A stretch of DNA of 64,000 nt, taken from Desulfovibrio piger (GTDB taxonomy: Bacteria > Desulfobacterota > Desulfovibrionia > Desulfovibrionales > Desulfovibrionaceae). Position 1 is the first letter of the stretch. The number at the start of each line of letters is the position of its first letter. The notes under the pieces are model-generated. The model did no database searches. It was not told the origin of the DNA and saw nothing but the letters and a program-made list of their open reading frames with translations. The position numbers and the translations under genes are program-made. The DNA is taken from the NCBI RefSeq assembly GCF_951793255.1, contig NZ_OX636706.1, positions 434,001 to 498,000 of the forward strand, given 5' to 3'. Below, one piece after another: positions 9,041 to 17,891 of the stretch.

Positions 9041-11608
9041 ATGCGCATCTGGACCAGACCCGTCCTGGGAAATTCGCTGGAAACCACCCGGTTCTTCGTC
9101 AACCGCAGCATGACAAGCCGGGTGCTTTTGCTCGGTTTACCACTTTTAACGCTGGTTTTATTACTTGTTTTCCTCGCAACGGGACGCAGTATCGAAGCCC
9201 TGGTCAATCGCGCAATAGCCCGCAATGCCCAATTGCATGCCCAGGCCATGAGCCTTTCGCTTGAGCAAATTCTCACAGAGACCCGAAACCAGCTCCTCAT
9301 CCTGGCCGCCGGCTCCATGGATCCCAAAGATATGGTGCGCCGCCTCCAGTTCCGCGTGCGTGCCGAAGGCTTGCGCTACCGCGAGGTGGCCTTCATGGGC
9401 ACGGATCCCTCCCAGCGCTATCTGCTGCTCAGCTACGGCGGCGAGATCATCTCCATCCCTCCCGATATCGCCTCCGCCACCGTGGGCAACCCCTTCACCA
9501 GCCTGAGCGCGGCCCAGCGGCCCGGCCATGTGCAGATCAGCCAGCCCCTGGAAGTGGTCTATTCCATGGTCCCGCTCAACGATTCCGTGCAAAGCATCCC
9601 CCTTTACGTCATCCGCTTCTCCACGCCCATCTACGACAGCCAGGGCGTCTTCCAGGGCATGCTCATCCTTTCTCTGGACCTGACCGTCCTGCGCGACGCC
9701 ATCAGCATGTTCTCGTCGTCGTCCGCTCCCCTGCGCACCGCCGACGACGAGACCCGCATCCGCAGCATCTTCTTCGACAACCAGGGCTGGATGCTCTTCC
9801 AGTCCGAGAATCTGGAGGCGGACGAGGCCGGCGGCCGCCTCAACAGCGACTCGCTGCGCGCCGGCTTCCAGGGCGAGTTCGGCCGCGCCGGCTTCAGCAC
9901 CGCCTTCCGGCCCGGCCCCAACCACGTCAATTACTGGTCCATGGTCTCCAACGTCCAGGCCGGGCACTCCGGCCAGATCTTCCTGGACAACAGCGATGCC
10001 TGGGGACACGAGAACAGCGCCGTGGAAGGCGTCAGCTTCGCGCCCGTCACCTTTGCCGCCAATCCCGACAGCCCGCGTACCATCATGGGCGGCCTGGCCG
10101 TGCTGGACACCAGCTTCACCGCCACCCGCACCGGCATCCAGATCATCGGCATCTACGGCATCTGCCTGCTGGCCGGCATCTGCCTGCTGGGACTGGGCCT
10201 GGCCTGGCTGGCACGCGGCACCACCAAGCGCCTGCGCCGCCTGTCCAATGAAGTGAACATGCGCATCGACAGCCATAGCTCCAACCCGCTGGTGCTGCCG
10301 CCCATGCCCCGGGAGCTCGAACAGCTCAAGGATGCCATCAACGCCCTGCTCCACCGCCTGCGCCGCAGCGAGGAGGAACAGCTCAACCAGCAGCTCATGC
10401 AGGACGCCCGCCGGGCCCGCGAACCAGCCGAGAACATGCCGGAGCTGGACGACATCCCCGAAAACGGCCTTGTGGGCACCTCCGCCGCCATGCAGGACCT
10501 GCGCGCCAACATCCTCAAGGCCGCGCCCACCATGGCCGACGTCCTCGTCATCGGCGAGACGGGCACCGGCAAGGAGCTTGTCTCGGCGGCCATCCACCAG
10601 GCCAGCCCCCGTGCCAACGGCCCCTTCATCACCATCAACTGCGGTGCCCTGGACGAGAACCTGCTCATGGATACCCTGTTCGGCCACGTCAAGGGCGCCT
10701 TCACCGAGGCGCGCCAGCCCCGCAAGGGCGCCTTCCTCACGGCCGAGGGCGGCACCCTGATGCTGGACGAGATCGGCAACGCGGCCCCCAAGGTCCAGCA
10801 GGCCCTGCTGCGGGCGCTCTCCACCCGTATGATCCGCCCGCTGGGCAGCGACGAGGACGTGCCTTTCGATACCCGCATCATCGCCGCCACCAACGCGGAG
10901 CTGTTGCAGGACGCCCAGGAAGGTTCCTTCCGCGAGGACCTCTATTACCGTCTGGCCGTCATCACCATCCGCACGCCCCCCCTGCGCCGCCGCAAGTCCG
11001 ACCTGCCCCTGCTGGCCGTCTTTTTCCTGACCCGGGCCGCGGAATCCCAGGGCCTGCCCACGCCGCGCCTCAGCCGCGGCGCCCTGCGCAAGCTCCAGGA
11101 ATACCACTGGCCGGGCAACGTGCGCGAGCTGCAGAACTGCCTGGCCCGGGCCCTGGCTTTTTGCGAAAATGGCCTCATTTTTGCAGAAAACATCCAGTTG
11201 GGACCGGATACCCTTCCCGGAGACATTGCGCGACCGGAACGCGGCAAGCTCTCCTGCCCGCCCGCACGGGCCGACAGCAGGCAGCCCCACGGCGAGGCTG
11301 CGGAAACGGCAGAAAGTCCTGTTGCCCAGCCCGTTCCGGCCGAAAGCGAGGATCAAGGCGCGATGCCCGCTGCGGAAGATGCCCAGCCGCGCCTCAATGC
11401 CCGTCTTGCCCGTCTGCTGCCCCAGATAGTGGAGCTCGGCAGCATCAGCCGGCAGGAATATCAGGACATGTCAGGCAAGGACATCTCCATGCGTACCGCC
11501 CAGTACGACCTGCAGATTCTGGTCCGTCTGGGCCTTGTCCGCAGGGAAGGGCGCGGCCCGGCCCAACGCTATATAGTGTTGCCGGCAGCACGCGGGTTCC
11601 GCGCCTGA
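9041..11608 (+). CDS. Membrane-bound sigma-54 activator with non-Fis C-terminus
   Basis: 855 residues from the ATG at 9041 (GGGAGG just upstream). Order: membrane span at about 29-50, extracytoplasmic sensor domain (about 50-365), second span at about 368-390, HAMP-like linker, then AAA+ domain with Walker A GETGTGKE and Walker B GGTLMLDEIG. The sigma-54 contact loop reads GAFTEA (codons at 10694-10711) instead of GAFTGA. The C-terminus is not a Fis helix-turn-helix but a winged-helix-like segment (SMRTAQYDLQILVRLGLVRR). It is divergent from the TauE operon with its sigma-54 promoter, so it is the likely local regulator, sensing an external signal directly without a kinase. Confidence 0.85.
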   Translation: MRIWTRPVLGNSLETTRFFVNRSMTSRVLLLGLPLLTLVLLLVFLATGRSIEALVNRAIARNAQLHAQAMSLSLEQILTETRNQLLILAAGSMDPKDMVRRLQFRVRAEGLRYREVAFMGTDPSQRYLLLSYGGEIISIPPDIASATVGNPFTSLSAAQRPGHVQISQPLEVVYSMVPLNDSVQSIPLYVIRFSTPIYDSQGVFQGMLILSLDLTVLRDAISMFSSSSAPLRTADDETRIRSIFFDNQGWMLFQSENLEADEAGGRLNSDSLRAGFQGEFGRAGFSTAFRPGPNHVNYWSMVSNVQAGHSGQIFLDNSDAWGHENSAVEGVSFAPVTFAANPDSPRTIMGGLAVLDTSFTATRTGIQIIGIYGICLLAGICLLGLGLAWLARGTTKRLRRLSNEVNMRIDSHSSNPLVLPPMPRELEQLKDAINALLHRLRRSEEEQLNQQLMQDARRAREPAENMPELDDIPENGLVGTSAAMQDLRANILKAAPTMADVLVIGETGTGKELVSAAIHQASPRANGPFITINCGALDENLLMDTLFGHVKGAFTEARQPRKGAFLTAEGGTLMLDEIGNAAPKVQQALLRALSTRMIRPLGSDEDVPFDTRIIAATNAELLQDAQEGSFREDLYYRLAVITIRTPPLRRRKSDLPLLAVFFLTRAAESQGLPTPRLSRGALRKLQEYHWPGNVRELQNCLARALAFCENGLIFAENIQLGPDTLPGDIARPERGKLSCPPARADSRQPHGEAAETAESPVAQPVPAESEDQGAMPAAEDAQPRLNARLARLLPQIVELGSISRQEYQDMSGKDISMRTAQYDLQILVRLGLVRREGRGPAQRYIVLPAARGFRA

Positions 11609-11758
11609 GGCAGCCCTTCCGTGACATGACGGCACGGCGGTAGGCCGCCTGCCGGATGCCGGACGGTCTGCCCCGGGCGGCACGCCTCCGGGAACAGGCC
11701 GGGCGTACCTGCGCCGTCTGCCTTCCATGCCCTGCCGGGGGAAGCAAAAGGAAGTTCC

Positions 11759-14329
11759 ATGACCACGACCATCAAGACTCTCAAACGCCTGTTTGGCCTG
11801 GAGCCGCGCATCAGCCGCGAGCAGGCCATGACCGCTTTTGGCCGTCGCTACGCCTCCTTCAACGAGCTGCTCCAGTCCAATGCGGACCTGGCCGCCATCC
11901 TGGCCAAGCTGGACGCGGCCCAGCGCGGCGACAAGCATCTGGAGACCCATCAGGTACGGCGCATCGCCCGCAAGGCGGTCTTCCACTGCGAACGCATGGC
12001 GGCCTGCCTCAACGACATGTCGCGCAACCGCTACAAGGATCTGGAAAAAAGCGTGGCTGCCATCGGGCGGCACATCGAGAACGAGCTGGAGAAGCATACC
12101 CGCGGCGACGTCAATGCGCTCATCCTGCCCCTGACGGAAGTGGACGCCAGCATGGGCTACAGCGTGGGCGGCAAGAACGCCAACCTGGGCGAACTGAGCA
12201 ACATGCTGGACATGCCCGTGCCTCCCGGCTTCGCGGTCACCATCCAGGCCAGCAGCCTGGCCCTGCTGCGCCCCAGCGGCCTGTTCAAGAAGATCCATTC
12301 CACCCTGTGCAAGGTGGACGCCGACGTGCCCCACAGCCTGCAGGACGCTGCCCGTACCGTGCAGAACCTGATCCTGGAAGCCCCTCTGCCCGAAGAAGTG
12401 GAAAAAGCCCTGCTCGACGGCTGGGACGAGGCTTTCGGCAAAGACAGCCAGGTACAGGCCGCCCTGCGCTCCAGTGCCGTGGACGAGGACGGGGTGCAGT
12501 CCTTTGCCGGCCAGTACCTGAGCATCCTCGGCGCCACGCGCGAGAGCCTGCCCACGGCCTTCAAGCGTGTGCTGGCCAGTCTGTTCTCGCCCCGTGCCCT
12601 GGCCTACCGCGCCCGCAACGGCTATCCGCTGGACGCCACCAGCATGGGCATGTGCTGTCTCAAGATGGTGCAGGCCAAGGCGGCCGGCGTGGCCTTCTCC
12701 CGGCATCCCGTGGACCTGCGCTCCAACTGCGTCATGATCCAGGGCACCTGGGGCCTGGGCGAGATGGTGGTGGACGGCACGGCCACCCCGGACAACTGGC
12801 TGGTCTCGCGCGCCAACCTGCGCATCCAGCAGGAGACCATCGCCCACAAGGAGGTCCGCCTCGTGCTGGCTCCCGGACGCCACGGCGTGGAGAGCAAGGA
12901 AGAGGACGTGCCCGAAAGCCTGCGCAACGTGCCCAGCCTGTCGCATGAGCAGGCGCAGCAGCTGGCCTCCATGGCGCTGGAGCTGGAACGCCATTACCAG
13001 TATCCGCAGGACGTGGAATGGGCCGTGGACGAAGACGACCAGATCATCCTGCTCCAGACCCGGCCCATGGGTCTGGACGCCTCGGTCAGCGAAGTGACGG
13101 CCCCGGCGCTCTCGCACCTGCGCCCCCTGCTCAGCGGCGGCGAAGTGGCGGCCAAGGGCGTGGGCTGCGGCCCCGTCATCCATGTGCATCCTTCGCAGGA
13201 CCTCACCCACTTCCCCGAAGGCGCGGTCATGCTCCTGCAGCACACCTCGCCCGATGCCATGGTGACCATGCAGCGGGCCTCGGCCATCATCGCCGAGACG
13301 GGCAGCCTTACCGGTCACATGGCGTCTGTCTGCCGTGAATTCGGCATGCCCACGGTCATCAACCTGCCCGGTGCCACCAGTTTGCTGGAAGAAGGCGAGG
13401 TCGTCACCGTGGATGCCATCGGCGGGCGCGTGTTCAAGGGCGAGATCCCCGAGCTGCTGGCCCTGCGCCTGCAACCCCGCCGTCCCGCCGCGGATACCCC
13501 GGCCCTGATCCTGCTGCGCCGCATCGCCAGCTACATCATGCCCCTGCATCTGGTGGACCCGCATTCGGAGCTCTTCAGCCCGGCCAACTGCACCTCGCTG
13601 CACGACGTCATGCGTTATGCCCATGAAAAAAGCTACAGCGAGATGTTCCTCATCTCCGACAGCGTCACCGAGGGCAGCATGGGCGCGGCCAGCCAGCTGG
13701 TCTGTCCGGTGCCGCTGGACCTGTACGTCATCGACCTCGGCGGCGGCCTCAAGAATCCCGAGTCCCGCCGCGTCACGCCCGAGGACGTCATCAGCGAGCC
13801 CTTCGCGGAAGTGCTGTCCGGCATGCTCAATCCTGCCGTCCAGGCCCGTGGGCCCCGCCCCATCAACATGCGCGGCTTCCTGTCCGTCATGAACCAGAAC
13901 ATGAGCGGCGGCAACCAGCAGGGCGGCCAGCGTTTCGGCGACCGCAGCTACGCCATCGTCTCGGACCGTTATGTGAACTTCTCCTCGCGCGTGGGCTACC
14001 ACTACGCCATCCTGGACAGCTGGTGCGGCGAGACCCTGAGCAAGAACTACATCCGCTTCGAATTCGCCGGTGGTGCGGCCGGCAGCGTGCAGCGCGAACG
14101 GCGCGTGCGCTGCATCGGGGTCATCCTGACGGAGCTGGGCTTTACTGTAGAAATAGTAGGCGACCGTATCCGCGCCCGCTACCAGAAGTACCCCCGGCTG
14201 GATGTCCTCTCGCGCCTGGACCAGCTGGGCCGCCTGCTCATCATGACCCGCCAGATGGACATGCTCATGACTTCCGATGCGGCCGTGCACGGCTATGCCA
14301 TGAAATTCCTCAACGGCGAATATCACTGA
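11759..14329 (+). CDS. PEP-synthase-like protein (ATP-grasp plus phospho-His domain, no TIM barrel)
   Basis: 856 residues. After a helical N-terminus (1-115) comes a pyruvate-phosphate-dikinase-type ATP-grasp domain (about 130-440) with GGKNANLGEL, RSSAVDEDG, VAFSRHP, GLGEMVVDG and LLQTRPM. The swivelling phosphohistidine domain (about 450-560) has His520 in GSLTGHMASV. The usual C-terminal PEP/pyruvate TIM barrel is absent; about 290 residues I do not recognise take its place. It probably phosphorylates something with ATP through a phospho-His relay, but pyruvate may not be the acceptor. A terminator follows at 14360. Confidence 0.82.
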   Translation: MTTTIKTLKRLFGLEPRISREQAMTAFGRRYASFNELLQSNADLAAILAKLDAAQRGDKHLETHQVRRIARKAVFHCERMAACLNDMSRNRYKDLEKSVAAIGRHIENELEKHTRGDVNALILPLTEVDASMGYSVGGKNANLGELSNMLDMPVPPGFAVTIQASSLALLRPSGLFKKIHSTLCKVDADVPHSLQDAARTVQNLILEAPLPEEVEKALLDGWDEAFGKDSQVQAALRSSAVDEDGVQSFAGQYLSILGATRESLPTAFKRVLASLFSPRALAYRARNGYPLDATSMGMCCLKMVQAKAAGVAFSRHPVDLRSNCVMIQGTWGLGEMVVDGTATPDNWLVSRANLRIQQETIAHKEVRLVLAPGRHGVESKEEDVPESLRNVPSLSHEQAQQLASMALELERHYQYPQDVEWAVDEDDQIILLQTRPMGLDASVSEVTAPALSHLRPLLSGGEVAAKGVGCGPVIHVHPSQDLTHFPEGAVMLLQHTSPDAMVTMQRASAIIAETGSLTGHMASVCREFGMPTVINLPGATSLLEEGEVVTVDAIGGRVFKGEIPELLALRLQPRRPAADTPALILLRRIASYIMPLHLVDPHSELFSPANCTSLHDVMRYAHEKSYSEMFLISDSVTEGSMGAASQLVCPVPLDLYVIDLGGGLKNPESRRVTPEDVISEPFAEVLSGMLNPAVQARGPRPINMRGFLSVMNQNMSGGNQQGGQRFGDRSYAIVSDRYVNFSSRVGYHYAILDSWCGETLSKNYIRFEFAGGAAGSVQRERRVRCIGVILTELGFTVEIVGDRIRARYQKYPRLDVLSRLDQLGRLLIMTRQMDMLMTSDAAVHGYAMKFLNGEYH

Positions 14330-14359
14330 TCCCCGGCGGAGGATCGTATCCTGTCACGG

Positions 14360-14388
14360 AAGCCCCTCCCCTGCGGAGGGGCTTTCCT
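14360..14388 (+). terminator. Intrinsic terminator after the PEP-synthase-like gene
   Basis: AAGCCCCTCC, loop CCTGC, GGAGGGGCTT, then TCC: a perfect 10-bp stem 30 bp after the stop codon. Confidence 0.8.
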
Positions 14389-14501
14389 GTTCCTCTCTTT
14401 CGGCAGAGTAGCCACTTTTTTGTGCTGATCGGGTTGCGGACGCAACCAAATAGCCTTAGATTGTCTCGTCTCCCTCTCCCTTTTCAGCAAGGCGGTCTCC
14501 C

Positions 14502-15734
14502 ATGCTCCCTACGCTGCCCGAAAACGAAAAAAAACAGACCCTCTTCAGTCGCGACTTCATCCTGCTTTTCTGCATGGCCATGTGCAACAACAGCTATATG
14601 GCCGTCTTCTACTGTTTCGAACAATGGCTGGAAGGCTTGCAGGTCAGCCCCAACTGGCGCGGCATCCTGCTCTCGGCCCTGTTCGCCATGGTCCTGCTCT
14701 GGCGGCCCCTGGCCAGCATCGTGCTGCTCTCGCGCAGCAAGCTGCCTGCCCTGCTGGTCACCATCTGCCTTTCCAGCTGCATCATGCTGGCCTATCCCTT
14801 CATCCACGGGCCCGACAGCATCTGGCTGATCCTGGGCCTGCGCATCGCCCAGGGCATCTCGCTGGCGGTCTACTCCAGCTGTGTGGTGGCCGTGCTGGTC
14901 AGCTGCATCCCCAAGGGCCAGAGCGCCCGGGGCTTCGCCATCTTCTCCCTGACCACCCTGCTGCCCTATTCCATCATCCCGGCCGTGGGCGAACAGATCC
15001 TGCCCCTGCTGGGCGGTGAGCCCCGTTTGTTCGCCCTCATGGCCGTGCTGGCCATCCCCGCCCTGTGCATGCTCGTGCCCCTGGCCCCCAAGCTGCGCAA
15101 GCCCGAGATCTCCGCCGATACGGCCAAGAACCAGATGACGCCGCGCGCCATCCTCTATTCCATGACCCACTCCGGCCTGGGCTGCATCTATCTGGCCTGC
15201 CTTTCCTTCAGCATCATGACGGCCCTGGCCATCTACTTCATGAAGGGCCTGTGCGTGACCACCGGCGCCACCCCGGCCATGTTCTTCATGGGCTACACCA
15301 CCACCATCATCCTGGTGCGTCTGTTCGGCGGCCATGTGCTGGATACCCTGCCCCGCTACCGTATCGTGCCCCTCTGCGCCGTGGCCCTGGCCATCAGCAT
15401 GACCGGTCTGGCCTGGGGCCCCCTCTGGGCCTTCCTGCCCCTGACCATCCTGTACGGCATCGGCCTGGGCCTGCTCTATCCTTTGCTGGCGGCCACCATC
15501 TACGACCGCTCCACGGACGCCACGCGCTCCATCAACTCCAACGTGATGATGCTCACCTTCGATGCCAGCGGCATGCTGGGCCCCCTGCTGGGCGGCGCCG
15601 TGATCCATGCCGGTTTCGGCTACCGGGGCGTCTTCATGGCGGCGGCCTTCATGGTGCTGTGCAGCGGCGGCTTCATGGTCCTCGACCGCCTGCGTCTGGC
15701 CCTTTGGGACCGCAGGGAACAGCGGAAGCACTGA
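14502..15734 (+). CDS. MFS transporter, about 12 spans
   Basis: 410-residue integral membrane protein of the major facilitator superfamily, with about 12 hydrophobic segments and a polar central loop near residues 190-215. The N-terminal half is close to sugar/arabinose-efflux-type MFS proteins in style (CMAMCNNSYMAVFYCFEQWL), but I cannot name a substrate. It has its own flanking terminators, so it is probably a single-gene unit. Confidence 0.85.
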   Translation: MLPTLPENEKKQTLFSRDFILLFCMAMCNNSYMAVFYCFEQWLEGLQVSPNWRGILLSALFAMVLLWRPLASIVLLSRSKLPALLVTICLSSCIMLAYPFIHGPDSIWLILGLRIAQGISLAVYSSCVVAVLVSCIPKGQSARGFAIFSLTTLLPYSIIPAVGEQILPLLGGEPRLFALMAVLAIPALCMLVPLAPKLRKPEISADTAKNQMTPRAILYSMTHSGLGCIYLACLSFSIMTALAIYFMKGLCVTTGATPAMFFMGYTTTIILVRLFGGHVLDTLPRYRIVPLCAVALAISMTGLAWGPLWAFLPLTILYGIGLGLLYPLLAATIYDRSTDATRSINSNVMMLTFDASGMLGPLLGGAVIHAGFGYRGVFMAAAFMVLCSGGFMVLDRLRLALWDRREQRKH

Positions 15735-15800
15735 TCCCCCGCCGCCCCGCCTGCCTGCCGGAAGGGAGGCTTGCCAGTGCGTTTTCCCGCCAAAACGCAG

Positions 15801-15833
15801 AAAACCACCCGGTAAAACGGGTGGTTTTCTATT
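15801..15833. terminator. Bidirectional terminator after the MFS gene
   Basis: AAAACCACCCG, loop GTAAAA, CGGGTGGTTTT, with T-rich sequence following; 11-bp perfect stem. The A and T tracts on both sides let it serve the rightward MFS gene and the leftward gene at 15984. Confidence 0.88.
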
Positions 15834-15983
15834 TTGCCTTTAAAAAAGGGAGGGAGGCCAGTCCCCGGCGGGCCGTCCGGGATGGAGCACGGGCTTGCCC
15901 TGCGCCGCAGGGCGGGCTCTGTCCCGCTTGCCTCCCGCGGACGCAGATGCCTTACAGACCGGGACCGACGCCGTCCGAAGCGC

Positions 15984-16658
15984 CTAGCTTTCCAGCGCCT
16001 GGGCCTCCTTGCCCAGGATGACGAACAACTGACGCAGGTTCTCCACGGCCACCACGCGCGGGCTGCCCCCGGCATCGCTCACCCGCGCACGCACGGCATA
16101 GCTGTTGCCATTGCCGTGGTCACGCAGCACGAAGGGCACGATCCAGTCCTTGCCCTGGCGCACGGGCGTGCCCACATTGCGGATCTCCTTGCGGCCCATG
16201 GACACGGACTCGAACAGGGGCGCCACCCAGCCTTCCGCCCGGTAGTCCTGCACGCTCTTCCCGGCAAAGGCACCGGAAGCGATGCCATTGTGCACGAAGG
16301 CCCGGGCTTCGGAGACCAGCAGCTTGCGCACGCCCAGGCCGTTGTCCTCGGCCATGGCGGCCCCGGAGAACATCAGGGCCAGCATGGGCGGCAGCAGGGA
16401 AGAGTTCTCCGGCTTGGCGGCCTCCTTCATGAACAGGTCCACGGCCTCATTGAGGATGGCATCCATATCCACGAGCTGCTCGAAGCAGGCAGCATCCGCA
16501 TTGTCCACGGCCCCGCCCGCCTCCACCACGCAGGCCCGGGCCGCATCGGACGAAAGGGCGCGGGCCCCGGCAGGCCAAAGGCACAGGCAGCATAAAAGCA
16601 GCGCACAGCACAGGATGCTGCCGCGGCAAAACATGTCTTTGATGACTACAGCGCGCAT
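15984..16658 (-). CDS. Exported protein of unknown function, 224 aa
   Basis: The start ATG at 16658 has AAGGAGG six bases upstream. A signal-peptide-like N-terminus (SILCCALLLCCLCLWPAGARALS) precedes the mature protein; several Cys residues in it make a lipoprotein reading possible, but no clear lipobox is seen. The mature part is helical up to about residue 110. The C-terminal half (GKDWIVPFVLRDHGNGNSYAVRARV) looks beta-rich. Not recognised. The prophage inserted 155 bp upstream of its start. Confidence 0.7.
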   Translation of the reverse strand: MRAVVIKDMFCRGSILCCALLLCCLCLWPAGARALSSDAARACVVEAGGAVDNADAACFEQLVDMDAILNEAVDLFMKEAAKPENSSLLPPMLALMFSGAAMAEDNGLGVRKLLVSEARAFVHNGIASGAFAGKSVQDYRAEGWVAPLFESVSMGRKEIRNVGTPVRQGKDWIVPFVLRDHGNGNSYAVRARVSDAGGSPRVVAVENLRQLFVILGKEAQALES

Positions 16659-16751
16659 GGCACGCCTCCTTGCGGGCACGGGCCCGCCGTTAGAACCGGG
16701 ACATCCCGGCGGACCGGGAGGGGCCGCCAAGGCTCCCTTGCCCGGCGTGTG

Positions 16752-16782
16752 AAAAAGGGGAGCCGCCCGAAGGCACTCCCCC
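16752..16782 (-). terminator. Leftward terminator, separated from its host gene by the prophage
   Basis: Leftward: CTCCCC-type stem (CTCCCC at 16776-16781 pairing with GGGGAG at 16757-16762, with an inner GGC/GCC), followed by TTTTT. Without the prophage it would lie about 180 bp after the stop of the leftward gene at 60045. Confidence 0.6.
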
Positions 16783-16807
16783 TCTTTGCCTTGAAATGTG
16801 AGAATCG

Positions 16808-16813
16808 TGAAAC
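16808..16813. repeat. Target-site duplication, left copy (TGAAAC)
   Basis: Six host bases TGAAAC immediately before the left prophage end, matching the six bases right after the right end at 59898-59903. Confidence 0.85.
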
Positions 16814-16860
16814 TGAGGAACGTCATGATAACTTACTGGGCTAAAACGCGATAACTTGGG
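16814..16860 (+). repeat. Left prophage end with two transposase-site boxes
   Basis: The end starts TGAGGAACG. Boxes GATAACTTACTGGGC (16827) and GATAACTTGGG (16850) begin 23 bp apart, the first 13 bp inside the end. The right end shows the same layout inverted, so these are the likely transposase A binding sites. Confidence 0.85.
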
Positions 16861-16886
16861 ATTTAGATTTTGCGATGTTGAGAAAC

Positions 16887-16917
16887 TTTGTAATTTTGTT
16901 GACGAATATGCAGTAGG
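16887..16917 (+). repeat. 31-bp subterminal direct repeat, left copy
   Basis: Starts TTTGTAATTTTGTTGAC and ends CAGTAGG; 29 of 31 bases match the copy at 59813-59843 in the same orientation. Its function is unknown. A TTGT...ACAA dyad suggests a protein-binding site. Confidence 0.8.
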
Positions 16918-16945
16918 AAAAGGGGGGCCTTGCCCCCCCTTTTTT
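16918..16945. terminator. Terminator at the end of the leftward early operon
   Basis: AAAAGGGGGG, CCTTG, CCCCCC, TTTTTT: a symmetrical hairpin with A and T tracts on both sides, 80 bp beyond the last early gene. Confidence 0.8.
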
Positions 16946-17024
16946 ATTTTCTTCGCTGCTCATCAGGCCGGAGCCGCCACGCCCCGACGACGGCCCCGTA
17001 AGGCCGTTTCGCATGCACCGGATG

Positions 17025-17369
17025 TTATTCTTCCCGGCTTGCTTTTGTATTGGTATCGGGCTTGGCAAGGAGCTGCTTTTCAAGACGCACATTGTACGGA
17101 ATGCGGGCGATGGTACTTTCTTCCATATCGATGAGCAGAAAAACATCAGGCACACGGGGATCGAAGCGGGCAATACGCTTATTGTCATAGACATATTCCG
17201 TGATAACGACGACTTCCGGTTTCGGGTTGTCCGCTCTCCCGTCCTTCCAGCCGCGCTTGTAGGCAATATGCCCGCCGAGCTGGTACAGAAGGGAGCCATA
17301 AACAACGAAGCAGAACAGCGAAAAAAGAAGGCCGAAAAGTTTTGTTTGCATAAATTCATCAATGCTCAT
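17025..17369 (-). CDS. Single-span membrane protein, end of early operon, 114 aa
   Basis: Not recognised. One N-terminal membrane span (about residues 11-33, LFGLLFSLFCFVVYGSLLYQL) with a polar cytoplasmic or periplasmic tail. It is the last gene before the early terminator. The position and small size suit a host-interaction or superinfection function, but nothing in the sequence proves it. Confidence 0.6.
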   Translation of the reverse strand: MSIDEFMQTKLFGLLFSLFCFVVYGSLLYQLGGHIAYKRGWKDGRADNPKPEVVVITEYVYDNKRIARFDPRVPDVFLLIDMEESTIARIPYNVRLEKQLLAKPDTNTKASREE

Positions 17370-17441
17370 GCTGCTGTCTCCCTGGTCCTGTCGACCAATA
17401 GGGGCCGCCCCATTTTCTGAGGCGGCCCTGTTTCTCTCGTT

Positions 17442-17582
17442 CTACACCATACCTGCGGCATCCTTCAGTGTCCGCAAGGTCATTTCAGCTGATTCTTCGC
17501 CGCCCGAATATTCGACGAACTCCTGCCAGTTGTTTTCAACCAGCATAACCAGGGCGGTCTCATCTATGGTATCTTTATCCAT
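17442..17582 (-). CDS. Small acidic protein, 46 aa
   Basis: Reading frame starting MDKDTIDETALVML and ending DAAGMV. Its ATG at 17580-17582 overlaps the stop codon of the upstream HU gene, a typical translational-coupling arrangement, which is the main reason to believe it. No known family; rich in Asp and Glu. Confidence 0.5.
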   Translation of the reverse strand: MDKDTIDETALVMLVENNWQEFVEYSGGEESAEMTLRTLKDAAGMV

Positions 17583-17868
17583 GAAAGGCCTCCTTGAAGT
17601 TCTTGCCGGGCGTGAAAACGACCTTCCGGCCTGCGGGAATATCGATTGCTTCCCCCGTCCTGGGATTGCGCCCGGTGCGGGCGTTGGTGGTCCTTACCTT
17701 CAGCTTGCCCAGGTCGGGCAGGGGCACTTCCCCGCCGGCAAGCAGTTCCGCGGCGGCCACGGAAGAAAACGATTGCAGCGCCTTTTCCATATCGGTGGCG
17801 TTGAGATTGCGGGAATGTTTTTCCCGGACGGTTTTCAGGGCTTGCTTGATAAATTCGCTCTTGTCCAT
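17575..17868 (-). CDS. HU/IHF-family DNA-binding protein
   Basis: 97 residues, the size of HU. It carries the family signature GRNPRTGEAIDIPAGRKVVF, which forms the DNA-embracing arm, then TPGKNFKEAF. HU and IHF bend DNA and are host cofactors of Mu transposition, so a phage-encoded copy could shape the transposition complex or the prophage's regulatory regions. It lies 23 bp downstream of the gp16-like gene. Confidence 0.9.
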   Translation of the reverse strand: MDKSEFIKQALKTVREKHSRNLNATDMEKALQSFSSVAAAELLAGGEVPLPDLGKLKVRTTNARTGRNPRTGEAIDIPAGRKVVFTPGKNFKEAFHG

Positions 17869-17891
17869 GATGTGACTCCGTAGACTACAAG

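Noticed and set aside
9161..11356. Leftward open frame of about 730 codons opposite the sigma-54 activator
   Set aside because: Antisense shadow; Gly/Ala/Val/Asp-rich with no motifs.
11471..14326. Leftward open frame of about 950 codons opposite the PEP-synthase-like gene
   Set aside because: Shadow of a recognised gene; no ribosome site or protein motifs.
17390..17442. Hairpin GGGCCGCC / GGCGGCCC near 17400-17430 as an early terminator
   Set aside because: Stem is good but no T-tract follows and another gene continues downstream; left as a possible pause or processing hairpin.
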